Below are positions 27,478-35,330 of a DNA stretch of 64,000 nucleotides, piece by piece (positions within the stretch are counted from its first letter, which is position 1; the number at the start of each line of letters is the position of its first letter). The notes below the pieces were generated by a model that saw only the letters and a list, made by a program, of their open reading frames with translations, was not told the DNA's origin and ran no database searches. The position numbers and the translations under genes are program-made. This stretch comes from Sedimenticola selenatireducens (lineage in GTDB: Bacteria; Pseudomonadota; Gammaproteobacteria; Chromatiales; Chromatiaceae), in the NCBI RefSeq assembly GCF_007625115.1, contig NZ_VMNH01000003.1, positions 62,001 to 126,000 on the forward strand. The letters are read 5' to 3'.

Positions 27478-28431
27478 CTAGAAATAACCGTCACCTAATA
27501 ATTCTACAGCCTGTTGTTTTGCGAGGATATTGCTTAGGGTCAGGTCGGGGGCTTCGGCGGGGGCATCAAGCACTTCTTTTAGCAGTCTATCATGCAGTGA
27601 CTGGTCAAAAACCAAACGGGCATAGCGCCGGGCAAACTCTACTTTTGCAATCAGATCGCGACCTTCCGAATAGGCGATGGCCTGCTCAAAGTGATATCGG
27701 CCAGTCTCAGGTTTCCCGCCAAGTGCCGGGGGAAGTTGAGAGCGCATCACGGCCAGGTAGAGTTGGGCTCGACCCTGGTCATACCCAGGGGTCTTGGAGA
27801 TAATTCGTTCTAACAACAGCTCAACTTTGGGTAAATCAGCCAGGGCGCCCCAGTCATCTGTCCGGGCGGCAATCCAGCTTGCCCAGCTGGTGGCGTAAGC
27901 ATAGAGTACATTCAATTCATCCAGGCCGGTTTCATTCAGGCTCGATTTGAATTTTTCAAACGGGACGCGCTCTTTTTCACAGAGCGTGATGTGCCGTAAA
28001 CAGAGCGCCTGGCTGGCGTAGTCACGGGAACGGTTGGTCATGCGTTTGATTCGGTCGGGATCACGAATCAGTCCGCTCGCTAAGGCGGCGTAAAGCCGAG
28101 AGCCGGCGACCAATAAGCCTTGATCGTCTGGATTATCCCGGATCATGCCATCGAGTAGCAGAAGATAGGCGGGTGCCCCGGCCCGAACCGTATCCGGATC
28201 ATCTTGATTCAACATGGCGCTCGCCAGATTACTGGCGAGCCGTTGTGTTGCCATCGAGGCGCATCCGCTCAGCACCATCAATAATAGGATGCTGATTATC
28301 CAGTACGGCAGGGCTGCTATCTGTGGTGCAGGCGTTGGATACCTGACGGATGCTTTAGCGGTGCTTTTTATTGACCTGTTCAATATGGTGGACCCAGTTG
28401 TTGAATGCGGTCCCGAGATTGAATCCGCCAT
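27478..28431 (-). CDS. TatT-like TRAP-associated TPR lipoprotein
   Basis: About 317 residues, helical-repeat protein of the TRAP transporter TatT component family. A hydrophobic segment ending LLLMVLSGCASMATQ provides a lipobox (Cys acylation). In Treponema pallidum TatT is a trimeric TPR lipoprotein that pairs with the binding protein TatP. The start is uncertain: no ATG gives a normal-length signal peptide; the ATG at 28431, used here, follows GAGGACG but leaves a long N-region and overlaps the upstream gene by 77 bp. First of five linked TRAP genes. Confidence 0.82.
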   Translation of the reverse strand: MADSISGPHSTTGSTILNRSIKSTAKASVRYPTPAPQIAALPYWIISILLLMVLSGCASMATQRLASNLASAMLNQDDPDTVRAGAPAYLLLLDGMIRDNPDDQGLLVAGSRLYAALASGLIRDPDRIKRMTNRSRDYASQALCLRHITLCEKERVPFEKFKSSLNETGLDELNVLYAYATSWASWIAARTDDWGALADLPKVELLLERIISKTPGYDQGRAQLYLAVMRSQLPPALGGKPETGRYHFEQAIAYSEGRDLIAKVEFARRYARLVFDQSLHDRLLKEVLDAPAEAPDLTLSNILAKQQAVELLGDGYF

Positions 28432-28729
28432 GCATGCGTCCTCGAAAGGTACCAAAGCAGCGATCCTGATGTTCATCGTCGGGGTTTTCGAGTCGGGTCG
28501 AACCAATATTCAGCAGCATGAAAATCAGAAAAACATCCAGTATCAGCAGTAGGATGACGGCCGGACCATGTAGCAAGATACTCTGCTTGATCCAACTGAA
28601 GATGATGGCCTGAAAATCAATGGCGACCCAGATAGTTGTAAACAGCAGGGCTACGGCCATCAACGAAGAGAGGTCAGCGACCCGCTCATGATTACGTGCA
28701 TAACCCTTGATTTGCGAACAGATCGTCAT
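28355..28729 (-). CDS. Small two-segment membrane protein, unknown function
   Basis: 124 residues. Two hydrophobic helices (about 22-42 and 54-75, the latter HGPAVILLLILDVFLIFMLL) between a basic N-terminus and a soluble tail rich in charged and aromatic residues (FRGRMHGGFNLGTAFNNWVHHIEQ). I do not recognise the family. Its 3' end overlaps the TatT gene, so it may be a leading accessory gene of the TRAP operon. Confidence 0.55.
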   Translation of the reverse strand: MTICSQIKGYARNHERVADLSSLMAVALLFTTIWVAIDFQAIIFSWIKQSILLHGPAVILLLILDVFLIFMLLNIGSTRLENPDDEHQDRCFGTFRGRMHGGFNLGTAFNNWVHHIEQVNKKHR

Positions 28730-28864
28730 ACCACTCCCCCACTTTAATTATAGTTTTACCTGAAATTAAGGAAAAAACTGAAAAAGTGCAAGTCTGGTGG
28801 TGAATTATGTGAGATGAGTGTTGGGGGAAGTGTGACTATGCAGACCCTGCTTGAGGGTAGATCC

Positions 28865-29170
28865 CTACTTGCCACCACCCATGCAGGGTGGTGATTTTGG
28901 GAATGTTCCGCCTTTCTGTTGCCACTGCTCGGGGGTCATCGTGTGCAGCGCCAAGGCATGCAGGCCCTCATCAAATAGTGGTTTTGCCAGGCTGTTGACC
29001 ATTCGATGACGATTGACCAGAGACAAGCCCTCAAATTGATTGCTTACGACCACAATCTTAAAGTGGGACTGTGCCCCTTTTGGCACATTGTGCATATGGC
29101 TTTCGTCAATCACTTCCAGGTGTTGCGGCTGCAGTGCTTCCTGAATCAAACTGGTCAGACGTTGTTTCAT
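28865..29170 (-). CDS. bolA: BolA family protein
   Basis: 101 residues from MKQRLTSLIQEAL. BolA/IbaG fold: LEVIDESHMHNVPKGAQSHFKIVVVS, then the signature LSLVNRHRMVNSLAKPLFDEGLHALALHTMTPEQW. BolA partners monothiol glutaredoxins in iron-sulfur handling and affects envelope and growth-phase regulation. The last codons form an 8-bp hairpin (CACCACCC/GGGTGGTG, 28873-28893). Confidence 0.95.
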   Translation of the reverse strand: MKQRLTSLIQEALQPQHLEVIDESHMHNVPKGAQSHFKIVVVSNQFEGLSLVNRHRMVNSLAKPLFDEGLHALALHTMTPEQWQQKGGTFPKSPPCMGGGK

Positions 29171-29320
29171 ACTTCTATTACCCGTATTACCCGGCTGCTT
29201 TTCTGGGGTCATCCAGAGAACTATTTCACGCCCATAGCAACGTAGCGCATCATTTACAGTTTAATGATACGCCTAATCCCTGCTCAAATAATCAACGGCA
29301 AAATTGAGGTTTATGGGCGG

Positions 29321-29779
29321 TTATTGCTCATCCTTGAATGACCGGGTCAGTTGATACTGCTTCTCGGCTTCATTTTCCACCTCACCGGTTTCACTCTCTA
29401 TCATGATACAGTTTTTCGCCATACGCGCTTGAATGGCGGCCTTCCAGGCGGCATTAAACGCCTCTGTCATCAGAGCGGTGGGTGTCAATGTGGCGGCACA
29501 AGCGGCGGCAATAAAGTGCTCGGCCTGTAGTCCCCAGTCGGCATCTCGGCCGCAAGCGGTGTAGGTCTTTGTAGCAATTGACTTAGCAACCTTGTAGGCA
29601 TCGTTTAAGGCATGCACATCGCTTTGTGGGTCCAGTGCAATCTTCAGCGCCGATTCAAGTCTGGGGTTATCTGTTAACCCGATGACGCTTTGGGTGAAGC
29701 GTGCCCCCAAGATGCGCTGCTGATCCTGTGTGAGGTCGTTTAGCGCTGCTTTCAACTCCTGATCATTCTTAATGCTCAT
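29321..29779 (-). CDS. Hypothetical soluble helical protein
   Basis: 152 residues, no signal peptide or membrane segment, rich in Ala and Thr, predicted all-helical (for example AAACAATLTPTALMTEAFNA). Three scattered Cys. The ATG follows a GGGAGA ribosome binding site. I do not recognise the family. It has its own space between bolA and the ankyrin gene; codon use looks like the neighbours. Confidence 0.65.
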   Translation of the reverse strand: MSIKNDQELKAALNDLTQDQQRILGARFTQSVIGLTDNPRLESALKIALDPQSDVHALNDAYKVAKSIATKTYTACGRDADWGLQAEHFIAAACAATLTPTALMTEAFNAAWKAAIQARMAKNCIMIESETGEVENEAEKQYQLTRSFKDEQ

Positions 29780-29830
29780 GGTATCTCTCCCTTTTAGTGA
29801 TGAAACTCGCCTTATTGAATTTAGATTGTG

Positions 29831-30406
29831 TCAGGTATCTTTTTTACGATTTTCCAATGATTTAGCTATTTCAGTGTGCTGGTTTGCAATGGCCCAGCTA
29901 TGTGCAGTTTCGCCTTCGAAGTCATGGATCTCAGTCGCTGCGCCCCCTTGGAGCAGGGCATCCACAGTTGCTTTGTGCCCACGTTTGGCGGCCCAGATAA
30001 GGGCCGTCCAGCCTTTGGTCGATTCCTGCATGTTGGGGTTAGCACCCTGTTCAAGCAGGCGTTTTACCACTGAGGCGTGATTATTCGATGCGGCGAGCAT
30101 CAGCGCGCTATAGCCGCCTTTATCAGTCAGGTCCAGATTCGCACCAGCGCTGATCAGTTGTTCGGTCGCGATTTCGTGGCCATAGAGCGAGGCCTTCATA
30201 AGTGGGGTCCAGTGGCAACTGTCCCGAGCATCGACAGGCTCTTGGCTCTTCAGAAGAGCAGCGATGTGCTGCGTGTCTCCAGACTCGGCGGCACTGATTA
30301 AAGGGGGTACGGTGGTATCATCCAGGCTTGGCGATTGTGGTGAGCATGCCACTATGAATGTGCAGGAGAGCAGCAGGCTGATCAGAAATGATTGATCCCT
30401 TTTCAT
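29831..30406 (-). CDS. Ankyrin-repeat lipoprotein
   Basis: 191 residues. Lipoprotein signal FLISLLLSCTFIVACSPQ (Cys about 21), then about four ankyrin repeats (PLISAAESGDTQHIAALLKS, TPLMKASLYGHEIATEQLI, SALMLAASNNHASVVKRLLE, TALIWAAKRGHKATVDALLQ). Periplasmic ankyrin proteins such as Pseudomonas AnkB support catalase function, which may be relevant beside fur. A Fur-like box lies about 55 bp upstream. Confidence 0.9.
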   Translation of the reverse strand: MKRDQSFLISLLLSCTFIVACSPQSPSLDDTTVPPLISAAESGDTQHIAALLKSQEPVDARDSCHWTPLMKASLYGHEIATEQLISAGANLDLTDKGGYSALMLAASNNHASVVKRLLEQGANPNMQESTKGWTALIWAAKRGHKATVDALLQGGAATEIHDFEGETAHSWAIANQHTEIAKSLENRKKDT

Positions 30407-30460
30407 TGGCGTTACCGAATATTCTGGTTGCCTTATATTCTAAGGGATGCAGAAGATTGG

Positions 30461-30475
30461 CAATGATTATTCTCA
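30461..30475 (-). promoter_or_regulatory. Possible Fur box upstream of the ankyrin lipoprotein gene
   Basis: On the minus strand TGAGAATAATCATTG. The left half differs at one position from the 7-1-7 Fur consensus TGATAAT-N-ATTATCA and the right half is weaker. The position suits promoter occlusion, and fur itself lies 370 bp away. Match by eye only. Confidence 0.35.
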
Positions 30476-30502
30476 ATAAAAGATGGGCGGGGAAAGGGGT
30501 GG

Positions 30503-30832
30503 TTATTTGTCTGAGCTTTTACCGGGGCCATAAATATGCCCAGGGAATGGCGTGATATTGGGGCTGCCATCCAGCTCCATTATTTTGCATTGGCCGCGTT
30601 TTTCAACTTCGTCGACCCGGATGACGGCGTGCATCGGAACCAATGTGCGACTGACGCCACTGAACTCACTCTTGAGTTTCTCTTCGGATGGATCGATGAC
30701 CAGAGCGCTGTTTTCGCCAAAAATCAGCCCTTTGATTTCGATAAACCCGTAAACATCGGCCTGATTCACCGATTCGGCAAAAAGCTGATAGACTTTTCCC
30801 TGATTAATGAATGAAACTCTGAAGATACGCAT
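30503..30832 (-). CDS. DUF1820 family protein
   Basis: 109 residues from MRIFRVSFINQGKVYQLFAE, the characteristic opening of this short gammaproteobacterial family (also SSSEEKLKSEF-like central region and ITPFPGHIYGPGK near the end). Soluble, beta-rich, function unknown. Starts 11 bp after the fur stop, so probably transcribed with fur. Confidence 0.88.
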   Translation of the reverse strand: MRIFRVSFINQGKVYQLFAESVNQADVYGFIEIKGLIFGENSALVIDPSEEKLKSEFSGVSRTLVPMHAVIRVDEVEKRGQCKIMELDGSPNITPFPGHIYGPGKSSDK

Positions 30833-30842
30833 CCCGTACTCG

Positions 30843-31274
30843 TTACTTACGTTCTGACTTTGTCTGGCACTGTTTGCACAAGCCATACAGCGTCATGTTG
30901 TGCTCGGCCATTTTGAACCCGGCCTTCTCAGCGATCTCTCGTTGCCGGTTCTCAATCGTCTCATCATTAAATTCCTGAACCAGTCCGCAGCGTACACAGA
31001 TAATGTGATCGTGGTGATCGCCCTCGGCAATCTCGAAAACCGCCCTGCCCCCTTCAAACTGATGACGTTTGACTAATCCAGCCTGCTCGCATTGAGTGAG
31101 AACACGATAGATTGTGGCGACACCAATATCTTCATCATGGGTCAGTAATATCTTGTAAATATCCTCGGCACTGGCGTGCTGGCCCTCACCCTGGCTCAAT
31201 ATTTCAAGTATTTTGAGACGTGGGAGGGTAACTTTGAGTCCGGCTTGTTTCAGCTTTGATGTATATTCGGTCAC
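30843..31274 (-). CDS. fur: Ferric uptake regulator Fur
   Basis: 143 residues. Winged-helix DNA-binding domain (about 1-80: LKQAGLKVTLPRLKILEIL, ATIYRVLTQCEQAGLVKRHQ) and metal-binding dimerisation domain (EGDHHDHIICVRCG, CXXC; C-terminal CKQC). Length and HHDH motif fit Fur rather than Zur or PerR. Iron-dependent repressor. Confidence 0.97.
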   Translation of the reverse strand: MTEYTSKLKQAGLKVTLPRLKILEILSQGEGQHASAEDIYKILLTHDEDIGVATIYRVLTQCEQAGLVKRHQFEGGRAVFEIAEGDHHDHIICVRCGLVQEFNDETIENRQREIAEKAGFKMAEHNMTLYGLCKQCQTKSERK

Positions 31275-31428
31275 TGCCCTGTTCCTGATGAGGCTGCTTT
31301 CGGCCAGTATACCACCCCGTTTCTGCAGAAGGCATCTGCCACAGGCTTTTTGAGTCGAAGTTCATGACGCGATCCCATCAGTGTTATGATTTCCATAGAA
31401 CCTATGTGTCAAAGTACTGGATGGACTA

Positions 31429-31854
31429 ATGAAGAAAAGTGAAAAGTTTAAGCTTGGTGAAAGCTTACCCCTGGCTGAAGTGCTGGATAACCTTCCGTTT
31501 AATGCTGATGGGCTGATCCCTGCCATTGCCCAGCAGCACGATACCGGCGAGGTATTAATGATGGCCTGGATGAATCGGGTGTCACTGGATGAGACACTGG
31601 AGAAGGGGCGGGTATGCTACTGGTCTCGTTCACGTCAGAAGTTGTGGCGCAAGGGTGAATCTTCCGGTCAGGTACAGATTCTTAAGGATATGCGCTTCGA
31701 TTGCGATGGTGACACCATCCTGTTATTGGTGGATCAGACGGGGCCTGCCTGCCACACTGGGCGTCGTACCTGTTTTTATAATGCGGTACGCGGTGACAAG
31801 GTAGAGGTGGTCTCGGAGCCATTGATTGATCCGGAAGACCTCTACGGAAAATAG
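31429..31854 (+). CDS. hisI: Phosphoribosyl-AMP cyclohydrolase
   Basis: Third step of histidine synthesis. 141 residues, HisI alone without the HisE domain. Metal site motifs MRFDCDGDTILL and CHTGRRTCFYNAV, and the substrate region MMAWMNRVSLDETLEKG...YWSRSRQKLWRKG are intact. No other his genes in the window. Separated from fur by 154 bp, divergent. Confidence 0.95.
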   Translation: MKKSEKFKLGESLPLAEVLDNLPFNADGLIPAIAQQHDTGEVLMMAWMNRVSLDETLEKGRVCYWSRSRQKLWRKGESSGQVQILKDMRFDCDGDTILLLVDQTGPACHTGRRTCFYNAVRGDKVEVVSEPLIDPEDLYGK

Positions 31855-31874
31855 TAAACGAGCGGAGTGACCCT

Positions 31875-32654
31875 ATGTTGGAAATTACCCCCGTCAAGGC
31901 ATTCAAGGATAATTTCATCTGGATGCTGCATAACCCTGGCAGCGAAACAGCCGTGGCCGTAGATCCCGGTCAGAGTGAGCCGGTGCTGGCCTGGCTCAAA
32001 TCACGGGGATTAAGATTGAGCGCTATTCTCATTACCCACAAGCATATCGATCACACGGGTGGGGTAATGGATTTACAATTTGCCTTTCCAAAAGTGGCAG
32101 TCTTTGGTCCTGCCCATGAGACCATTCGGGGCATTAAGAGTCGCCTGAAAGAGGGTGATCATCCCGATATACCGGGACTTCAGGCTGATTTTGAAGTGAT
32201 GGAAGTGCCGGGCCACACCGAAGGCCATATTGCTTACTATGGGGAAGGGGTCTTGTTCTGCGGTGATACGCTGTTTTCTGCCGGTTGTGGAGGCATCTTT
32301 GGTGGCACCCATGAGCAGATGCATGACTCTTTGCAGCGTATAGCTGCCTTACCACCAGAGACCCAACTCTATTGCGCGCACGAGTACACTCTGGCAAATC
32401 TTGGGTTTGCGAAATGGGTAGAGCCGGAAAGTAAAGCTATCCCCGCACGAGAACAAGAGGCCCAGGCGCTACTCGCCAAGGGAGAAAATTCTGTACCCTC
32501 TCTCCTGCAAACTGAGTTACAAACAAACCCGTTTCTGCGGGTAGGATTGCCTAATGTAAAAGCGGCTGCCGAAAAGTATGTGGGGCATTCCTTGGCAGAC
32601 GGTGCTGAGGTGTTCACTGCAGTTAGGCGATGGAAAGACAGAGAGTACGATTGA
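31875..32654 (+). CDS. gloB: Hydroxyacylglutathione hydrolase (glyoxalase II)
   Basis: Hydrolyses S-lactoylglutathione in methylglyoxal detoxification. 259 residues, metallo-beta-lactamase fold with ligand motif ITHKHIDHTGG, VPGHTEGHIAYY, CGDTLFSAGCGGIFGGT and the glutathione-binding C-terminal part (YCAHEYTLANLGFA, NPFLR). 20 bp after hisI, probably co-transcribed. Confidence 0.96.
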   Translation: MLEITPVKAFKDNFIWMLHNPGSETAVAVDPGQSEPVLAWLKSRGLRLSAILITHKHIDHTGGVMDLQFAFPKVAVFGPAHETIRGIKSRLKEGDHPDIPGLQADFEVMEVPGHTEGHIAYYGEGVLFCGDTLFSAGCGGIFGGTHEQMHDSLQRIAALPPETQLYCAHEYTLANLGFAKWVEPESKAIPAREQEAQALLAKGENSVPSLLQTELQTNPFLRVGLPNVKAAAEKYVGHSLADGAEVFTAVRRWKDREYD

Positions 32655-32720
32655 GTTCCTTTCTTAGCCTGATCAATCAGCTAAACTCCATGTAGATACG
32701 CAAACAGAACAGAGACCTTT

Positions 32721-34061
32721 ATGCCTGAGCAGATATTGATTAAGAATGCCTCCATGGTAAACGATGGGCGGATATTGGAAGGTGATCTTCTCATTCGACG
32801 GGGTCGGATTGAGCAGATCGCAGCAGAAATTTCTGTCCCAGAGAATACGCGGGTACTGGATGCTGGAGGGCTGACCCTCATTCCGGGCATGATTGATGAT
32901 CAAGTTCACTTCCGGGAGCCCGGCGCTACCCATAAAGGCGATATGCAGAGTGAGTCTCGTGCTGCGGTGGCGGGGGGTATCACCAGCTTCATGGATATGC
33001 CCAATACCAATCCCCAAACCACCACGCGGGCAGCACTCGAAGATAAGTATTTAATTGCCGAAGACCGATCTTCGGCAAACTACGCCTTCTACCTGGGTGC
33101 CACTAATGACAATGTGGAGGAGATTGCGGCACTCGACCCTAAGCAGGCCTGCGGGGTGAAGGTCTTTATGGGGGCTTCAACCGGTAATATGCTGGTCAAT
33201 AGTGAAAAGGCCCTTGAGGCAATTTTCAAAGATGCCCCGATTTTAGTGGCGACCCACTGTGAGGATACGCCTACCATCCAGCATCTGGAGGCGGTGTATC
33301 GGGAGAAGTATGGCGAGGATGTGCCCATCGCCTGCCATCCTGAGATCCGTAGCGCTGAGGCGTGCTATCTCTCATCCTCTATGGCCGTTGGTTTGGCCAA
33401 GAAACATGGAACACGCCTGCATGTCCTGCATCTTACCACGGCCCGTGAGATGGCCCTTTTTGAGCCAGGCCCGCTTGATAATAAAATGATCACGGCAGAG
33501 GCCTGTGTCCACCATCTCTATTTTGATGATCGGGACTATGAGAATAAAGGGAACTTCATCAAGTGCAACCCGGCGGTGAAGAGTAAGACCGACCGGGATG
33601 CAATTCGCAAGGCACTTGTAGAGGGCCGCATTGATGTGATTGCTACAGACCACGCGCCACATACCCTGGAAGAGAAGCTCGGCAGCTATTTTAAGGCACC
33701 GGCTGGATTGCCCTTGGTGCAGTGGGCATTACCGATGGTGTTTGAGTTGTATCACGAACGGCTGATTACCCTGGAGCAGCTGGTTGAGAAGACCAGTCAT
33801 GGACCGGCGCGACTCTTTAATGTTTCAGAGCGAGGCTATCTTCGAGAGGGATACTGGGCTGATTTGGTCCTGGTTGATCTGCGTAATCCCTATCGGGTTG
33901 AGCGAGGTGACGTACTCTATAAATGCGGTTGGTCGCCCATGGAAGGAGAGCGTCTGCGGACCCGAATATCGACAACTTTTGTGAATGGCCAGGTGGCCTA
34001 TCGTGATGGCCGCGGAGTCAATACCGCGGTAACTGGTCAGCGCTTGAAGTTTGACCGGTAG
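32721..34061 (+). CDS. pyrC: Dihydroorotase
   Basis: 446 residues, amidohydrolase. It is closest in pattern to the long class I dihydroorotases (IDDQVHFREPGATHKGDMQSE, TSFMDMPNTNPQT, GVKVFMGASTGNML, ATHCEDTPTI, LHVLHLTTAREM, VIATDHAPHTLEEK). The first metal His of the usual HxH reads Gln (QVH), a variant I recall from a subgroup common in Bacteroidetes. Lysine of KVFMGAS is the likely carbamylated ligand. Catalyses carbamoyl-aspartate to dihydroorotate in pyrimidine synthesis. Confidence 0.9.
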   Translation: MPEQILIKNASMVNDGRILEGDLLIRRGRIEQIAAEISVPENTRVLDAGGLTLIPGMIDDQVHFREPGATHKGDMQSESRAAVAGGITSFMDMPNTNPQTTTRAALEDKYLIAEDRSSANYAFYLGATNDNVEEIAALDPKQACGVKVFMGASTGNMLVNSEKALEAIFKDAPILVATHCEDTPTIQHLEAVYREKYGEDVPIACHPEIRSAEACYLSSSMAVGLAKKHGTRLHVLHLTTAREMALFEPGPLDNKMITAEACVHHLYFDDRDYENKGNFIKCNPAVKSKTDRDAIRKALVEGRIDVIATDHAPHTLEEKLGSYFKAPAGLPLVQWALPMVFELYHERLITLEQLVEKTSHGPARLFNVSERGYLREGYWADLVLVDLRNPYRVERGDVLYKCGWSPMEGERLRTRISTTFVNGQVAYRDGRGVNTAVTGQRLKFDR

Positions 34062-34074
34062 TGTTTTTTTTCAG

Positions 34075-34117
34075 AGGCCTTGGCTGATTATGATCAATGT
34101 CTGATCAGGCAAGGCCT
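34075..34117. repeat. Inverted repeat at the convergent 3' ends of two genes
   Basis: Arms AGGCCTTG (34075-34082) and CAAGGCCT (34110-34117) with an inner CTGAT/ATCAG pair, overlapping the last codons of the minus-strand gene. No T-run follows in either direction, so termination is uncertain. Confidence 0.45.
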
Positions 34118-34956
34118 ATTGCCCCTTTGTCAACGCCTTCATAGGCCTCAATCCTGAAATCATCCTCTGGATGCTCACTTTTCAGGGTTGCCGCAATATG
34201 CTGAGCCAAATTCTCTACGGTTGAATCCGTCTCAATCAAGTAACACCGATCACTGGGGATCTCGAGCTTAAACAGTCCCTGATTGGCGGTGTATCCAAAC
34301 CGATGGCACTCGATTCCGTTCTCCTGGAAGGTCTCTAGAAGATCGCTCTGGGTGCCAATGTAAATGGCCTTCCAGCGCGTTGCCCAATCGGCTTCCAGGG
34401 ATTGATCACGATCATTATTGCGATAAATGACAATGCGAGAGCGGTGTCCATGAGCGATTCGCTGGCAGTTGCCGGCGTGGTGCTTGAGGCCATGACTGTA
34501 TTGGTACCAGGCATCACTGGCCATCTCTGGATAGAGCCGGATGCGTAGTGCCTGGACATTATCAGGTAATACGCTCTGGAGTTTTTCGCTGATGACACGG
34601 ATCAAGATTGCTTCGGTGATAGCGGGCGCGGCTATCAGGGCGATAGCGCTGTAGGGACTGCTGTGCCGAATGATCTCGCCTGATGCCAGTTGAAACTGAA
34701 TATCACAGCGATGTTCAAGCTGCTGAATCTGGCATTGGGGATATTGGGTGGGGATGAGCAGGCAGTGATCGTATTCACGATCAATCGTCTGTTTGACCTG
34801 TTTTTTGACTTCGCTAAAATCAAGGACCATCCCCTGATGATCGAGAGAGCCGTCCAGCTCAATGTCCACCAGCCAGCTCTCCCCCAGCAGCCCATGTACC
34901 GGGTCGAGGTAGGAGAAATCAATCACGGTCAGGCGGTTAACAAAGAGTGTAGTCAT
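34105..34956 (-). CDS. Tandem 6-pyruvoyl-tetrahydropterin synthase/QueD-like protein
   Basis: 283 residues made of two T-fold (PTPS/QueD) halves. The second half keeps the active-site pattern: SHGLKHHAGNCQRIAHGHRS (zinc His residues, catalytic Cys). In the first half the equivalent of HGHNY reads LLGESWL, so the zinc site is lost, while the LDHQGMVLDFSEVKKQVKQ and EYDHCLL parts remain. QueD makes carboxytetrahydropterin for queuosine; this fused, half-degenerate form may act on a related pterin. It stands alone; no queuosine genes are adjacent. Confidence 0.8.
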   Translation of the reverse strand: MTTLFVNRLTVIDFSYLDPVHGLLGESWLVDIELDGSLDHQGMVLDFSEVKKQVKQTIDREYDHCLLIPTQYPQCQIQQLEHRCDIQFQLASGEIIRHSSPYSAIALIAAPAITEAILIRVISEKLQSVLPDNVQALRIRLYPEMASDAWYQYSHGLKHHAGNCQRIAHGHRSRIVIYRNNDRDQSLEADWATRWKAIYIGTQSDLLETFQENGIECHRFGYTANQGLFKLEIPSDRCYLIETDSTVENLAQHIAATLKSEHPEDDFRIEAYEGVDKGAIGLA

Positions 34957-35052
34957 GGTGGGTGTAGAATCAGCCGTTCAGAGATCGGCATCTTTGCAGG
35001 GTTGCACCCTCCATGCAACTCCGCGTTAGCCTCCGTCATTCCGCACCGACCT

Positions 35053-35080
35053 CGTCATTCCCGCGAAGGCGGGAATCCAG
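35053..35080. repeat. REP-like palindrome with TCATTCCCGCGAAGGCGGGAAT core
   Basis: Arms ATTCCCGC (35057-35064) and GCGGGAAT (35069-35076) around GAAG, within a 370-bp non-coding, GC-shifted stretch. This core is a widespread extragenic palindrome in proteobacteria. Confidence 0.7.
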
Positions 35081-35230
35081 GGTGTGCGGGCACCTCGGGT
35101 CGTGGCTGGATTATTCGCTTCGCTCACCCTTCGGGCCGACTTTCAGGTGTTCAGTGCGCTTCGCGCCTCCCACCTACATCTTGTGGTTAGCCGTCGTAGT
35201 CATGAATCATATGCGCTTCCGTCCCAGGTC

Positions 35231-35275
35231 ATAGGGCGGGCCGTGCCCGCCGACGGCGCCCATGGGGCGCCCTAT
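35231..35275. repeat. Second extragenic palindrome, GC-rich
   Basis: Arms ATAGGGCG (35231-35238) and CGCCCTAT (35268-35275) enclose nested short palindromes (GGGCGGGC/GCCCGCC, GGCGCC). Together with the first palindrome it fills the gap between the pterin-synthase-like gene and the chemoreceptor; the remainder of that gap shows no credible gene. Confidence 0.6.
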
Positions 35276-35330
35276 GGCGAGTTGTCGAGGTATCGAAACA
35301 GCTTAGAGGAGGAGCAAGTCGCCCACCCCG

